From assembly GCA_041738295.1 (NCBI GenBank), contig JBGSQC010000344.1:1-5895 (forward strand): a stretch of 5,895 nucleotides of DNA. The letters are read 5' to 3'. Positions within the stretch are counted from its first letter, which is position 1. Each line of letters opens with the position of its first letter. Under the pieces are notes generated by a model. It was not told the origin of the DNA. It worked only from the letters and a program-made list of their open reading frames with translations, and did not search any database. The position numbers and the translations under genes are program-made. The DNA comes from Zhengella sp041738295 (lineage in GTDB: Bacteria > Pseudomonadota > Alphaproteobacteria > Rhizobiales > Rhizobiaceae). Of this stretch, positions 1 through 5,895 are shown one piece after another.

Positions 1-1354
1 CACCACCTTCCAGGCGCGTGATCTGGGCGGCGACACCGCCGAGCTTTTCAAGTCTTCCTGCCAGGCCGCCTATGACCGCTTCAAGCCGGACGCGATGATT
101 GTCGGTGCCAGCTGCACTGCCGAGCTGATCCAGGATGATCCGGGCGGCCTTGCCAGCACGCTTGGCCTGCCGATCCCGGTCATTCCCTTGGAGCTTCCAG
201 CCTACCAGAAAAAGGAAAACTGGGGCGCTTCGGAAACCTTCTACCGTCTGGTTCGCGCGATGGCCAAGCCGGTAGAGGCCCGCAAGCCCGCCACCTGCAA
301 CATCCTTGGTTCGTCTGCGCTCGGGTTCCGCAACCGCGACGACATCGTCGAGGTCAAGCGCCTGCTGGCCGCCCTAGGCGTCGAAGTGCTTGTGACAGCC
401 CCGATGGATGCGTCGCCCGCAGATATCGCGCGTTTGCCTGAAGCGGATTTCAACATCTCGCTCTATCCGGAAGTGTCCGATGCCGCTGCGCGCTTCCTGG
501 AAAAGAACTTCGGCCAGAAATTCACCAAGACCATCCCGATCGGTGTCGGCGCGACGAAGGCGTTCCTTCGCGAAGTCGCTGCCCTTGCCGGTCTGGACGC
601 CGAAGCCATGCTCGCCCGCGAGGACGCGCGCCTGCCATGGTACTCGCGCTCGGTCGACTCCACCTACCTGACCGGCAAGCGCGTCTTTGTCTTTGGCGAT
701 GCGACCCACGTGATGGCGGCTGCCCGCATGGCACGCGACGAGTTTGCCTTCGAGGTTGTCGGCCTCGGCACCTATGGCCGCGAGTTTGCCCGTCCGGTCC
801 GCGAACTGGCGCAGGAATTCGGCCTCGAGGCGTTGATCACCGACGACTATCTCGACGTCGAGGAAAAAGTTGCCGAACTGCAGCCCGATCTCGTCCTTGG
901 CACGCAGATGGAGCGCCACATTGCCAAGCGGCTGGGTATTCCCTGCGCGGTGATTTCCGCACCCGTCCATGTGCAGGACTTTCCCGCGCGCTTCTCGCCG
1001 CAGATGGGCTTCGAGGGCGCCAACGTCATTTTCGACACCTGGGTCCACCCGCTGATGATGGGCCTGGAAGAGCATCTGCTGCACATGTTCCGCGACGATT
1101 TCGAATTCAGCGAACAGGTAGCACCGTCCCATCTCGGACACGCCAAGCAGCACACACCTGACACCACGGAGAGTGAACCGCAGCAAACCGACATCATCCG
1201 CTGGATGCCGGAGGCCGAAGCCGAACTGAAGAAGATCCCGTTCTTCGTTCGCAAGAAGGCCCGCCGCAACACAGAGACTTTTGCCACTGACAACGGCATC
1301 GCCCACATCACAATCGAGACCTTGTACGATGCAAAAGCGCACTTCAGTCGATAG
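1..1354 (+). CDS. bchB: Light-independent protochlorophyllide reductase subunit B, 5' end missing
   Basis: This is the B subunit of dark-operative protochlorophyllide reductase. With BchN it forms the nitrogenase-MoFe-like cytoplasmic complex that binds protochlorophyllide and reduces its C17=C18 double bond with electrons from BchL. The reading frame is open from base 2, and the visible part is 450 residues. Compared from memory with Rhodobacter BchB, about 57 N-terminal residues lie upstream, including the Asp that ligates the NB [4Fe-4S] cluster. The first ATG in the window (base 95) is internal, because the family sequence TTFQARDLGGDTAELF precedes it. Visible family motifs are SCTAELIQDD (about 110-140), VDSTYLTGKRVFVFGDATH (about 653-709), GTQMERHIAKRLGIP (about 899-943) and PVHVQDFPAR (about 962-991). 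The Asp at 656-658 matches the substrate-side Asp274 of R. capsulatus BchB. A variable linker (about 1130-1201) leads to a C-terminal PCP_red-type domain (1202-1351) with KKIPFFVRKKARRNTE. The gene ends TAG and overlaps bchH by 26 bases. The identification is very secure. Confidence 0.97.
   Translation, partial: TTFQARDLGGDTAELFKSSCQAAYDRFKPDAMIVGASCTAELIQDDPGGLASTLGLPIPVIPLELPAYQKKENWGASETFYRLVRAMAKPVEARKPATCNILGSSALGFRNRDDIVEVKRLLAALGVEVLVTAPMDASPADIARLPEADFNISLYPEVSDAAARFLEKNFGQKFTKTIPIGVGATKAFLREVAALAGLDAEAMLAREDARLPWYSRSVDSTYLTGKRVFVFGDATHVMAAARMARDEFAFEVVGLGTYGREFARPVRELAQEFGLEALITDDYLDVEEKVAELQPDLVLGTQMERHIAKRLGIPCAVISAPVHVQDFPARFSPQMGFEGANVIFDTWVHPLMMGLEEHLLHMFRDDFEFSEQVAPSHLGHAKQHTPDTTESEPQQTDIIRWMPEAEAELKKIPFFVRKKARRNTETFATDNGIAHITIETLYDAKAHFSR
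1329..1354 (+). other. 26-base overlap of bchB end and bchH start
   Basis: The bchH ATG (1329-1331) lies inside the last codons of bchB, whose TAG is at 1352-1354, in a different frame. Upstream of the ATG only GAG at 1316-1318 resembles a Shine-Dalgarno element, about 10 bases from the start. The overlap and weak site suggest bchH translation depends on ribosomes arriving from bchB. That is inferred, not shown. The overlap itself depends on the start chosen for bchH. Confidence 0.75.
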
Positions 1355-4300
1355 CACCGTCAAGGTGGTCATTGTCACGCTGGATCATCATCTGGCGGGC
1401 GCGGTGTCGCGTATCAACGAGCGGTTGGCCCGCTCGGCCCCCGGTCTTAATGTGGCGCTGCATGCCGCCTCGGATTGGGCCGCCCACCCGGAAACCCTGG
1501 ACCAGTGCAAGTCCGACATCGCGTCAGCCAATGTTGTCATCGCCAACATGCTGTTCATGGAAGACCATGTGACAGCCATGATGCCGGCGCTGGAAGCCCG
1601 CCGCGAAAAGCTCGATGCCCTTGCAATCTTCATGTCGGCTGGCGAAGCCATCCGGCTCACCCGCATGGGCCGCTTCGACATGGCGGCCAAGCAGAGCAGC
1701 TTCATGACACTTCTGAAGAAGCTCAAGGGATCGAAATCTTCCGACAAGGCTTCGTCCGGCGAACGCCAGATGGCCATGCTGAAGCGTCTGCCGCAGATCC
1801 TGCGCTTTATTCCGGGCCCTGCCCAGGATGTGCGCGCCTATTTCATTGCCATGCAATACTGGCTGGCCGGCTCGGAAGAGAACGTCGAGAACCTCGTTCG
1901 CTATCTGGTGTCGCGCTATGTGCCCGGCCAGTCAGCTCTCGCCCATGATGCCCCGCGCGTCTATCCCGATGTCGGGCTTTACCATCCGCGCGCCAAGGAC
2001 AAGGTCACCGAGACCCTTGCCCATGTGCCGCATGCAAACACCAAGGGCACCGTCGGCGTGCTGCTGATGCGCTCTTATGTTCTGTCGAAGGACACCGGCC
2101 ATTATGACGGCGTGATTGCGGCGCTGGAGGCGAGGGGCCTCAACGTCGTTCCGGCCTTTGCTTCAGGTCTCGATTCCCGCCCGGCCATCCGCAAGTTCTT
2201 CATGAAGGACGGCAAGGCAGCCGTGGAATCCGTGGTCTCGCTCACCGGCTTTTCGCTGGTCGGCGGCCCCGCCTACAATGATGCCAAGGCCGCCGAAGAC
2301 ATGCTGGTGGAACTGGACGTTCCCTACTATGCGGTGCAGCCGGTCGAGTTCCAGAGCATCGAGACCTGGGAAAGCTCCGAGCGCGGGCTACATCCGATCG
2401 AAGCAACCATGATGGTCGCGGTGCCGGAAATCGACGGCGCCATTTCACCAATGGTGTTTGGCGGACGCAGCCAATCAGCCGGGGCCGGCCGTCCGATGGC
2501 CGTCCACGGCGAACGCGCCGCGATGTTGGCAGACCGTGTCAGCCGCATGGTGTCGCTGCGCCGCACGCCGGTTGAGAACCGAAAGGTCGCCGTTACTCTC
2601 TTCAACTTCCCGCCCAATGCGGGCGCCACCGGTACAGCCGCTTTTCTGGCGGTCTTTGAATCGCTTTTCAACACGATGAAGGCGCTCAAGGCTGCCGGCT
2701 ACAAGGTCGAGGTTCCGGCCAGCGTCGATGCGTTGCGCCGCGCCATCCTTGAAGGCAATGCCGGCAATTTCGGCACCGACGCCAATGTGATTGCGCGCAT
2801 CTCGGCTGACGAGCATGTGCGCCGCGAACCCTATCTGGCCGAGATCGAAAAGCAGTGGGGTCCGTCGCCAGGCCGCAAGCAGACCGACGGCTCGAACATC
2901 CTCGTGCTCGGCCAGCGCTTCGGCAACCTGCTGGTCGGCATCCAGCCGGGCTTCGGCTACGAAGGCGATCCGATGCGCCTGCTGTTCGAGCGTGACTTTT
3001 CGCCGACGCACGCCTTCTCCGCCTTCTACCGCTATCTGCGCGAAGATTTCGCAGCTGATGCCATCCTGCATTTTGGCACCCATGGCGCGCTGGAGTTCAT
3101 GCCCGGCAAGCAGGTCGGCCTCTCGGCTCAATGCTGGCCGGACCGTTTGATCAAGGGCACGCCGAACATCTATCTCTATGCCGCCAACAATCCGTCGGAA
3201 GGCACCATTGCCAAGCGGCGCAGCGGCGCCATCCTCGTTTCCTATCTCACCCCGCCGCTCACCAGCGCCGGTCTCTATCGCGGCCTGATGGAGCTGAAAT
3301 CCTCGTTGCAGCGCTGGCGCCAGCTGGAAGAGGGTGCGGGCGAACGCGCCTCGCTGGAAGACCTGATCCGCGCCCAGGCCGATGCCGTCGACCTTGCCGA
3401 AACCGATATCGCCCAGCTGATCACCTCGGTCCATGAGCTTGAATACACACTGATCCCCCATGGGCTTCATGTCGTTGGTGAACCGCTCTCCGATGACGAA
3501 CGTGAAGAGATGATCCGTCACGTTGCCGATGCTGCCGAAGGCCGCGAGATCGACCTCGCGCTGATGGACAGCCTGCTCAGCAAGGATCACGAGCTTGACG
3601 GCCTGCTGCGCGCGCTTGATGGCCGTTTCATCCGCCCGGTTCCGGGCGGCGACCTGATCCGCTCGCCTGAAATCCTGCCGACGGGCCGCAATGTCCACGG
3701 CTTCGATCCTTTCCGCATCCCGTCTGTCTTTGCCGTCGCCGATGGCGCGCGCCAGGCCGAACTGGTGCTTGAAACCCATGCGGCCAAGAGCGGCGCATTG
3801 CCGGAAACCGTGGCCATGGTGCTGTGGGGAACCGACAACCTGAAGAGCGAGGGCGGCCCGATCGCCCAGGCGCTGGCGCTGATGGGGGCTACCCCGCGGT
3901 TTGACTCCTTCGGCAGGCTCTGCGGTGCCAAGCTGATCCCGCTGGATCATATTAACCGCCCGCGCATTGATGTGATGGTCACGCTGTCAGGCATTTTCCG
4001 CGACCTGCTGCCCCTCCAGACGCAGATGCTGGCCGAAGCCGCGTGGCTGGCCTCTTCTGCCGACGAACCGGCGGAACTGAATTTCGTGCGCAAGCACACG
4101 CTGGCCATGGTCGAGGAGACCGGAACTTCTTTCGAGACAGCGGCGCTGCGCGTCTTCTCCAATGCCGATGGCGCCTATGGCAGCCATGTCAACCAGCTCA
4201 TCGAATCCGGCGCATGGACCGAGGAGGAGGAACTGGCCAACATGTTCACCACGCGCAAGTGCTTCGCCCATGGCCGCACCGGCCAGGCAAGCGCCCAGAG

Positions 4301-4877
4301 CAGCGTGATGAAGGCCGTTCTGAAGCGGGTCGATCTCGCCTACCAGAACCTTGAATCCATCGAACTCGGCATCACCTCAGTCGATCATTATTTCGACTCG
4401 CTCGGCGGCATTTCGCGGGCGGCCAAGCAGGCCGGCGGCCAGGACATCCCCGTCTATATCGGCGACCAGACCCGCGGCAAAGGCCAGGTTCGCAGCCTTG
4501 CAGAACAGGTGGCACTGGAAACCCGGACCCGGGCGCTCAATCCGAAATGGTACGAAGGCATGCTGCAGCACGGCCACGAGGGCGTGCGCAACATCGAGAG
4601 CCATCTGACCAACACGATGGGCTGGTCGGCCACGACAGGGCAAGTCGCACCTTGGGTCTACCAGCAGTTCACACAGACTTACGTGCTTGACGAGGCCATG
4701 CGCAACCGCCTGGCCGAACTCAATCCGAAGGCAGCAGCCAAGGTCGTGCACCGGCTTCTCGAAGCAAGCCGGCGCGAGTTCTGGAAGCCTGACGAAGCGA
4801 CGCTCGAAGCCTTGGAAAAGGCCGGCGAAGAACTCGAAGACAGACTGGAAGGAATCGGCATGGAGGTGGCAGCATGA
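1329..4877 (+). CDS. bchH: Magnesium chelatase subunit H
   Basis: This is the large, roughly 130 kDa, porphyrin-binding subunit of Mg-chelatase. It binds protoporphyrin IX and, with the AAA+ subunits BchI and BchD (not in this window), inserts Mg2+ at the cost of ATP, committing porphyrin to bacteriochlorophyll. It is 1182 residues long, close to the usual BchH length. The N-terminal DUF3479-type region covers roughly residues 10-165, and the CobN/Mg-chelatase domain fills most of the rest. Visible motifs are M175QYWLAGS, LFNFPPNAGATGTAA (424-438), HFGTHGALEFMPGKQ (581-595, with H581, H585 and E589), NNPSEGTIAKRR (620-631), IGDQTRGKGQVRSL and HGHEG (1081-1085) near the C-terminus. There is no signal peptide or obvious membrane segment. 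I chose ATG 1329 over the in-frame ATG at 1281: the earlier start adds 16 residues that look like out-of-frame bchB and deepens the overlap to 74 bases, whereas from 1329 the protein soon enters the expected KVVIVTLDHH strand. Only a weak GAG (1316-1318) precedes the start, so translation is probably coupled to bchB. The aerobic cobaltochelatase CobN is a relative, but bch neighbours and close BchH-like motifs exclude it. Confidence 0.97.
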   Translation: MQKRTSVDSTVKVVIVTLDHHLAGAVSRINERLARSAPGLNVALHAASDWAAHPETLDQCKSDIASANVVIANMLFMEDHVTAMMPALEARREKLDALAIFMSAGEAIRLTRMGRFDMAAKQSSFMTLLKKLKGSKSSDKASSGERQMAMLKRLPQILRFIPGPAQDVRAYFIAMQYWLAGSEENVENLVRYLVSRYVPGQSALAHDAPRVYPDVGLYHPRAKDKVTETLAHVPHANTKGTVGVLLMRSYVLSKDTGHYDGVIAALEARGLNVVPAFASGLDSRPAIRKFFMKDGKAAVESVVSLTGFSLVGGPAYNDAKAAEDMLVELDVPYYAVQPVEFQSIETWESSERGLHPIEATMMVAVPEIDGAISPMVFGGRSQSAGAGRPMAVHGERAAMLADRVSRMVSLRRTPVENRKVAVTLFNFPPNAGATGTAAFLAVFESLFNTMKALKAAGYKVEVPASVDALRRAILEGNAGNFGTDANVIARISADEHVRREPYLAEIEKQWGPSPGRKQTDGSNILVLGQRFGNLLVGIQPGFGYEGDPMRLLFERDFSPTHAFSAFYRYLREDFAADAILHFGTHGALEFMPGKQVGLSAQCWPDRLIKGTPNIYLYAANNPSEGTIAKRRSGAILVSYLTPPLTSAGLYRGLMELKSSLQRWRQLEEGAGERASLEDLIRAQADAVDLAETDIAQLITSVHELEYTLIPHGLHVVGEPLSDDEREEMIRHVADAAEGREIDLALMDSLLSKDHELDGLLRALDGRFIRPVPGGDLIRSPEILPTGRNVHGFDPFRIPSVFAVADGARQAELVLETHAAKSGALPETVAMVLWGTDNLKSEGGPIAQALALMGATPRFDSFGRLCGAKLIPLDHINRPRIDVMVTLSGIFRDLLPLQTQMLAEAAWLASSADEPAELNFVRKHTLAMVEETGTSFETAALRVFSNADGAYGSHVNQLIESGAWTEEEELANMFTTRKCFAHGRTGQASAQSSVMKAVLKRVDLAYQNLESIELGITSVDHYFDSLGGISRAAKQAGGQDIPVYIGDQTRGKGQVRSLAEQVALETRTRALNPKWYEGMLQHGHEGVRNIESHLTNTMGWSATTGQVAPWVYQQFTQTYVLDEAMRNRLAELNPKAAAKVVHRLLEASRREFWKPDEATLEALEKAGEELEDRLEGIGMEVAA
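4862..4867 (+). promoter_or_regulatory. Strong ribosome binding site of bchL
   Basis: GGAGGT lies six bases before the bchL ATG at 4874, inside the last codons of bchH. It is a near-perfect anti-16S match at good spacing and fixes the bchL start. The upstream sequences of bchH and bchM are clearly weaker. Confidence 0.88.
4874..4877 (+). other. ATGA stop-start overlap of bchH and bchL
   Basis: The bchL ATG (4874-4876) and the bchH TGA (4875-4877) share three bases. This is a common arrangement for translational coupling. Here it is combined with a strong ribosome binding site, so bchL could also be initiated independently. Confidence 0.95.
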
Positions 4878-5776
4878 CTTTGGTACTCAACCGGACACCC
4901 GGACCAAGAGGCGGCCCTGATGGCGAGGGCAGCGTCCAGGTTCACCTGGACCCGACACTCGACATCGGTACGGCAAAGGTCTTCTCCGTATACGGGAAGG
5001 GCGGCATTGGCAAAAGCACCACGTCGTCAAACCTTTCCGTCGCCTTCTCCAAACTCGGCAAGCGCGTCCTGCAGATCGGCTGCGACCCCAAGCACGACTC
5101 CACCTTCACCCTGACCAAGAAACTGGTCCCGACCGTCATTGACGTGCTGGAATCGGTCAACTTCCACTCCGAGGAACTGCGCCCGGAAGACTATGTGTAC
5201 GAGGGCTACAACGGCGTCATGTGCGTCGAGGCCGGCGGTCCGCCTGCCGGCACCGGCTGCGGCGGCTATGTGGTCGGCCAGACGGTCAAGCTCCTCAAGG
5301 AACACCACCTGCTCGACGACACCGATGTCGTGATCTTCGACGTGCTGGGCGATGTGGTCTGCGGCGGTTTTGCCGCTCCGCTGATGCATTCGCACCGCTC
5401 GGTGATCGTCACCGCCAACGATTTTGACTCCATCTTCGCCATGAACCGCATCGTCGCGGCAATCCAGGCCAAGGCGAAAAACTACCCGGTGCGGGTCGGC
5501 GGCGTCATTGCCAACCGCTCCAAGGACACCGACCAGATCGACCGCTTCGCCGAGGCCACCGGCCTCAAGCGCATCGCCCATCTGCCGGACCTTGATGCCA
5601 TCCGCCTCAGCCGCCTCAAGAAGTCGACCCTGTTCGAAATGGGTGACGCTCCGGAGATCGTGGCTGTCCAGAATGAATACATGCGCCTCGCCGCCCAGCT
5701 TTGGGACGGTGTGGAGCCCATGGATGCGCGGCCGATGAAGGACCGCGACATTTTCGACTTCCTGGGGTTCGATTGA
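4874..5776 (+). CDS. bchL: Light-independent protochlorophyllide reductase iron-sulfur ATP-binding protein
   Basis: BchL is the homodimeric, NifH-like electron donor of dark-operative protochlorophyllide reductase. It hydrolyses ATP and passes single electrons from an inter-subunit [4Fe-4S] cluster to BchN-BchB. The protein is 300 residues, the normal family length. Key parts are the P-loop GKGGIGKST (41-49), the CDPKHDST segment (70-77), the cluster ligands C129 in GTGCGGY and C163 in VVCGGF, and the switch II stretch DVLGDVVCGGF (156-166). The two Cys positions match the C126/C160 pair of Rhodobacter BchL apart from a small N-terminal length difference. Residues 1-34 precede the first core strand and are Gly/Pro-rich (PGPRGGPDGEGS at 9-20), so this tail is probably flexible. 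The ATG overlaps the bchH stop as ATGA and has GGAGGT six bases upstream. NifH and BchX are the alternatives; closeness to BchL and the bchH/bchM neighbours argue against both. The cluster is expected to be oxygen-sensitive. Confidence 0.98.
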   Translation: MTLVLNRTPGPRGGPDGEGSVQVHLDPTLDIGTAKVFSVYGKGGIGKSTTSSNLSVAFSKLGKRVLQIGCDPKHDSTFTLTKKLVPTVIDVLESVNFHSEELRPEDYVYEGYNGVMCVEAGGPPAGTGCGGYVVGQTVKLLKEHHLLDDTDVVIFDVLGDVVCGGFAAPLMHSHRSVIVTANDFDSIFAMNRIVAAIQAKAKNYPVRVGGVIANRSKDTDQIDRFAEATGLKRIAHLPDLDAIRLSRLKKSTLFEMGDAPEIVAVQNEYMRLAAQLWDGVEPMDARPMKDRDIFDFLGFD

Positions 5777-5777
5777 G

Positions 5778-5895
5778 ATGAGTGAGACTTACGCCCGCCG
5801 CCGCTCCGAGATCGGCGCCTATTTCGACCGTACGGCTGCCGAGGCCTGGAAGCGGCTGACCTCGGACGCCCCGGTCGGCCGGATCCGCGCCACCG
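5778..5895 (+). CDS. bchM: Magnesium protoporphyrin IX methyltransferase, 3' end missing
   Basis: BchM transfers a methyl group from S-adenosylmethionine to the C13 propionate of Mg-protoporphyrin IX, the step right after Mg-chelatase. Only the first 39 codons plus one base are inside the window. The visible peptide has the family's N-terminal signature: a charged start (YARRRSEI, residues 5-12), then YFDRTAAEAWKRLTSDAP (15-32) and GRIRAT (34-39). The glycine-rich SAM-binding motif lies beyond the window, so catalytic integrity cannot be judged. The ATG follows the bchL TGA (5774-5776) by one base. Upstream only GGGG (5764-5767, about 10 bases away) resembles a ribosome binding site, so expression is probably coupled to bchL. 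The match to the BchM N-terminus from memory, together with the position after bchL, as in Rhodobacter, makes the assignment firm despite the short length. Confidence 0.93.
   Translation, partial: MSETYARRRSEIGAYFDRTAAEAWKRLTSDAPVGRIRAT

Larger units (their letters stand above)
1..5895 (+). other. Segment of a bacteriochlorophyll operon (bchB-bchH-bchL-bchM)
   Basis: All four genes run in one direction with junctions of -26, -4 and +1 bases, so no room exists for internal terminators or a conventional intergenic promoter. The order matches the bchF-bchN-bchB-bchH-bchL-bchM run of alphaproteobacterial photosynthesis clusters. One would therefore expect bchN and bchF upstream, and lhaA and puhA downstream. 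Those flanking genes are predictions only. The promoter and any PpsR/CrtJ or FNR-type control sites should lie upstream of the window. Confidence 0.9.

Noticed and set aside
95..97. First ATG in the window as the start of bchB
   Set aside because: The frame is open upstream to the window edge and encodes a clear BchB segment (TTFQARDLGGDTAELF), so this ATG is internal.
1281..1328. Upstream in-frame ATG for bchH, 16 codons before the chosen start
   Set aside because: The added peptide reads like out-of-frame bchB, is not expected in BchH proteins and would deepen the gene overlap to 74 bases.
374..1378. Antisense open frame of 334 codons opposite bchB
   Set aside because: It has the same codon register as bchB and stops where bchB uses the rare codon CTA (374-376). 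The strand is fully explained by a well-conserved bchB.
391..1577. TGTGACAGCC occurring twice (391-400 and 1568-1577), resembling half of a PpsR/CrtJ operator
   Set aside because: Neither copy is followed by ACA at the 12-base spacing of the TGT-N12-ACA motif. Both lie inside coding sequence and are explained by ordinary Val-Thr codons.
2475..3950. Antisense open frame of 491 codons inside bchH
   Set aside because: Its codons are in exact register with those of bchH, so it is broken only where bchH uses TTA, CTA or TCA. These codons are rare in a GC-rich gene. It ends at a sense TCA (2475-2477), and its translation resembles no family I recognise. It is a composition shadow.
4874..5776. Possibility that this gene is nifH or bchX instead of bchL
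   Set aside because: The full length, the sequence around both cluster cysteines and the DVLGDVVCGGF segment match BchL, and the gene sits between bchH and bchM as expected.

Overview
This window is an interior piece of a photosynthesis gene cluster from an anoxygenic phototrophic proteobacterium, most likely an alphaproteobacterium. Four bacteriochlorophyll genes lie head to tail on the + strand with almost no non-coding DNA: bchB (5' end outside the window), bchH (complete), bchL (complete) and bchM (only the first 39 codons inside). The order bchB-bchH-bchL-bchM is the bchFNBHLM arrangement known from Rhodobacter-type purple bacteria. The GC-rich codon use also fits Alphaproteobacteria. 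The sequence alone does not fix the order or genus. It could be a purple non-sulfur bacterium or an aerobic anoxygenic phototroph, for example of Rhizobiales or Rhodobacterales type.

Layout: 1-1354 is the 3' part of bchB, the B subunit of dark-operative protochlorophyllide reductase (DPOR). 1329-4877 is bchH, the large porphyrin-binding subunit of Mg-chelatase, whose start overlaps the end of bchB by 26 bases. 4874-5776 is bchL, the ATP-dependent iron-sulfur reductase of DPOR, which overlaps bchH by an ATGA and has a strong Shine-Dalgarno site. 5778-5895 is the start of bchM, the Mg-protoporphyrin IX methyltransferase, one base after the bchL stop. No gap is long enough to hold a promoter, terminator, RNA gene or separate small gene, so the four genes are almost certainly co-transcribed from a promoter upstream of the window.

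The products act in one pathway. BchH, with BchI and BchD encoded elsewhere, inserts Mg2+ into protoporphyrin IX. BchM then methylates the product. After the cyclase step, which is not encoded here, BchL passes electrons to the BchN-BchB complex, which reduces ring D of protochlorophyllide to give chlorophyllide a. The genes look intact: no frameshifts, and the diagnostic residues that fall inside the window are present. I found no mobile element, CRISPR array, RNA gene or new system. The findings are modest points about gene junctions, variable segments and gene order.
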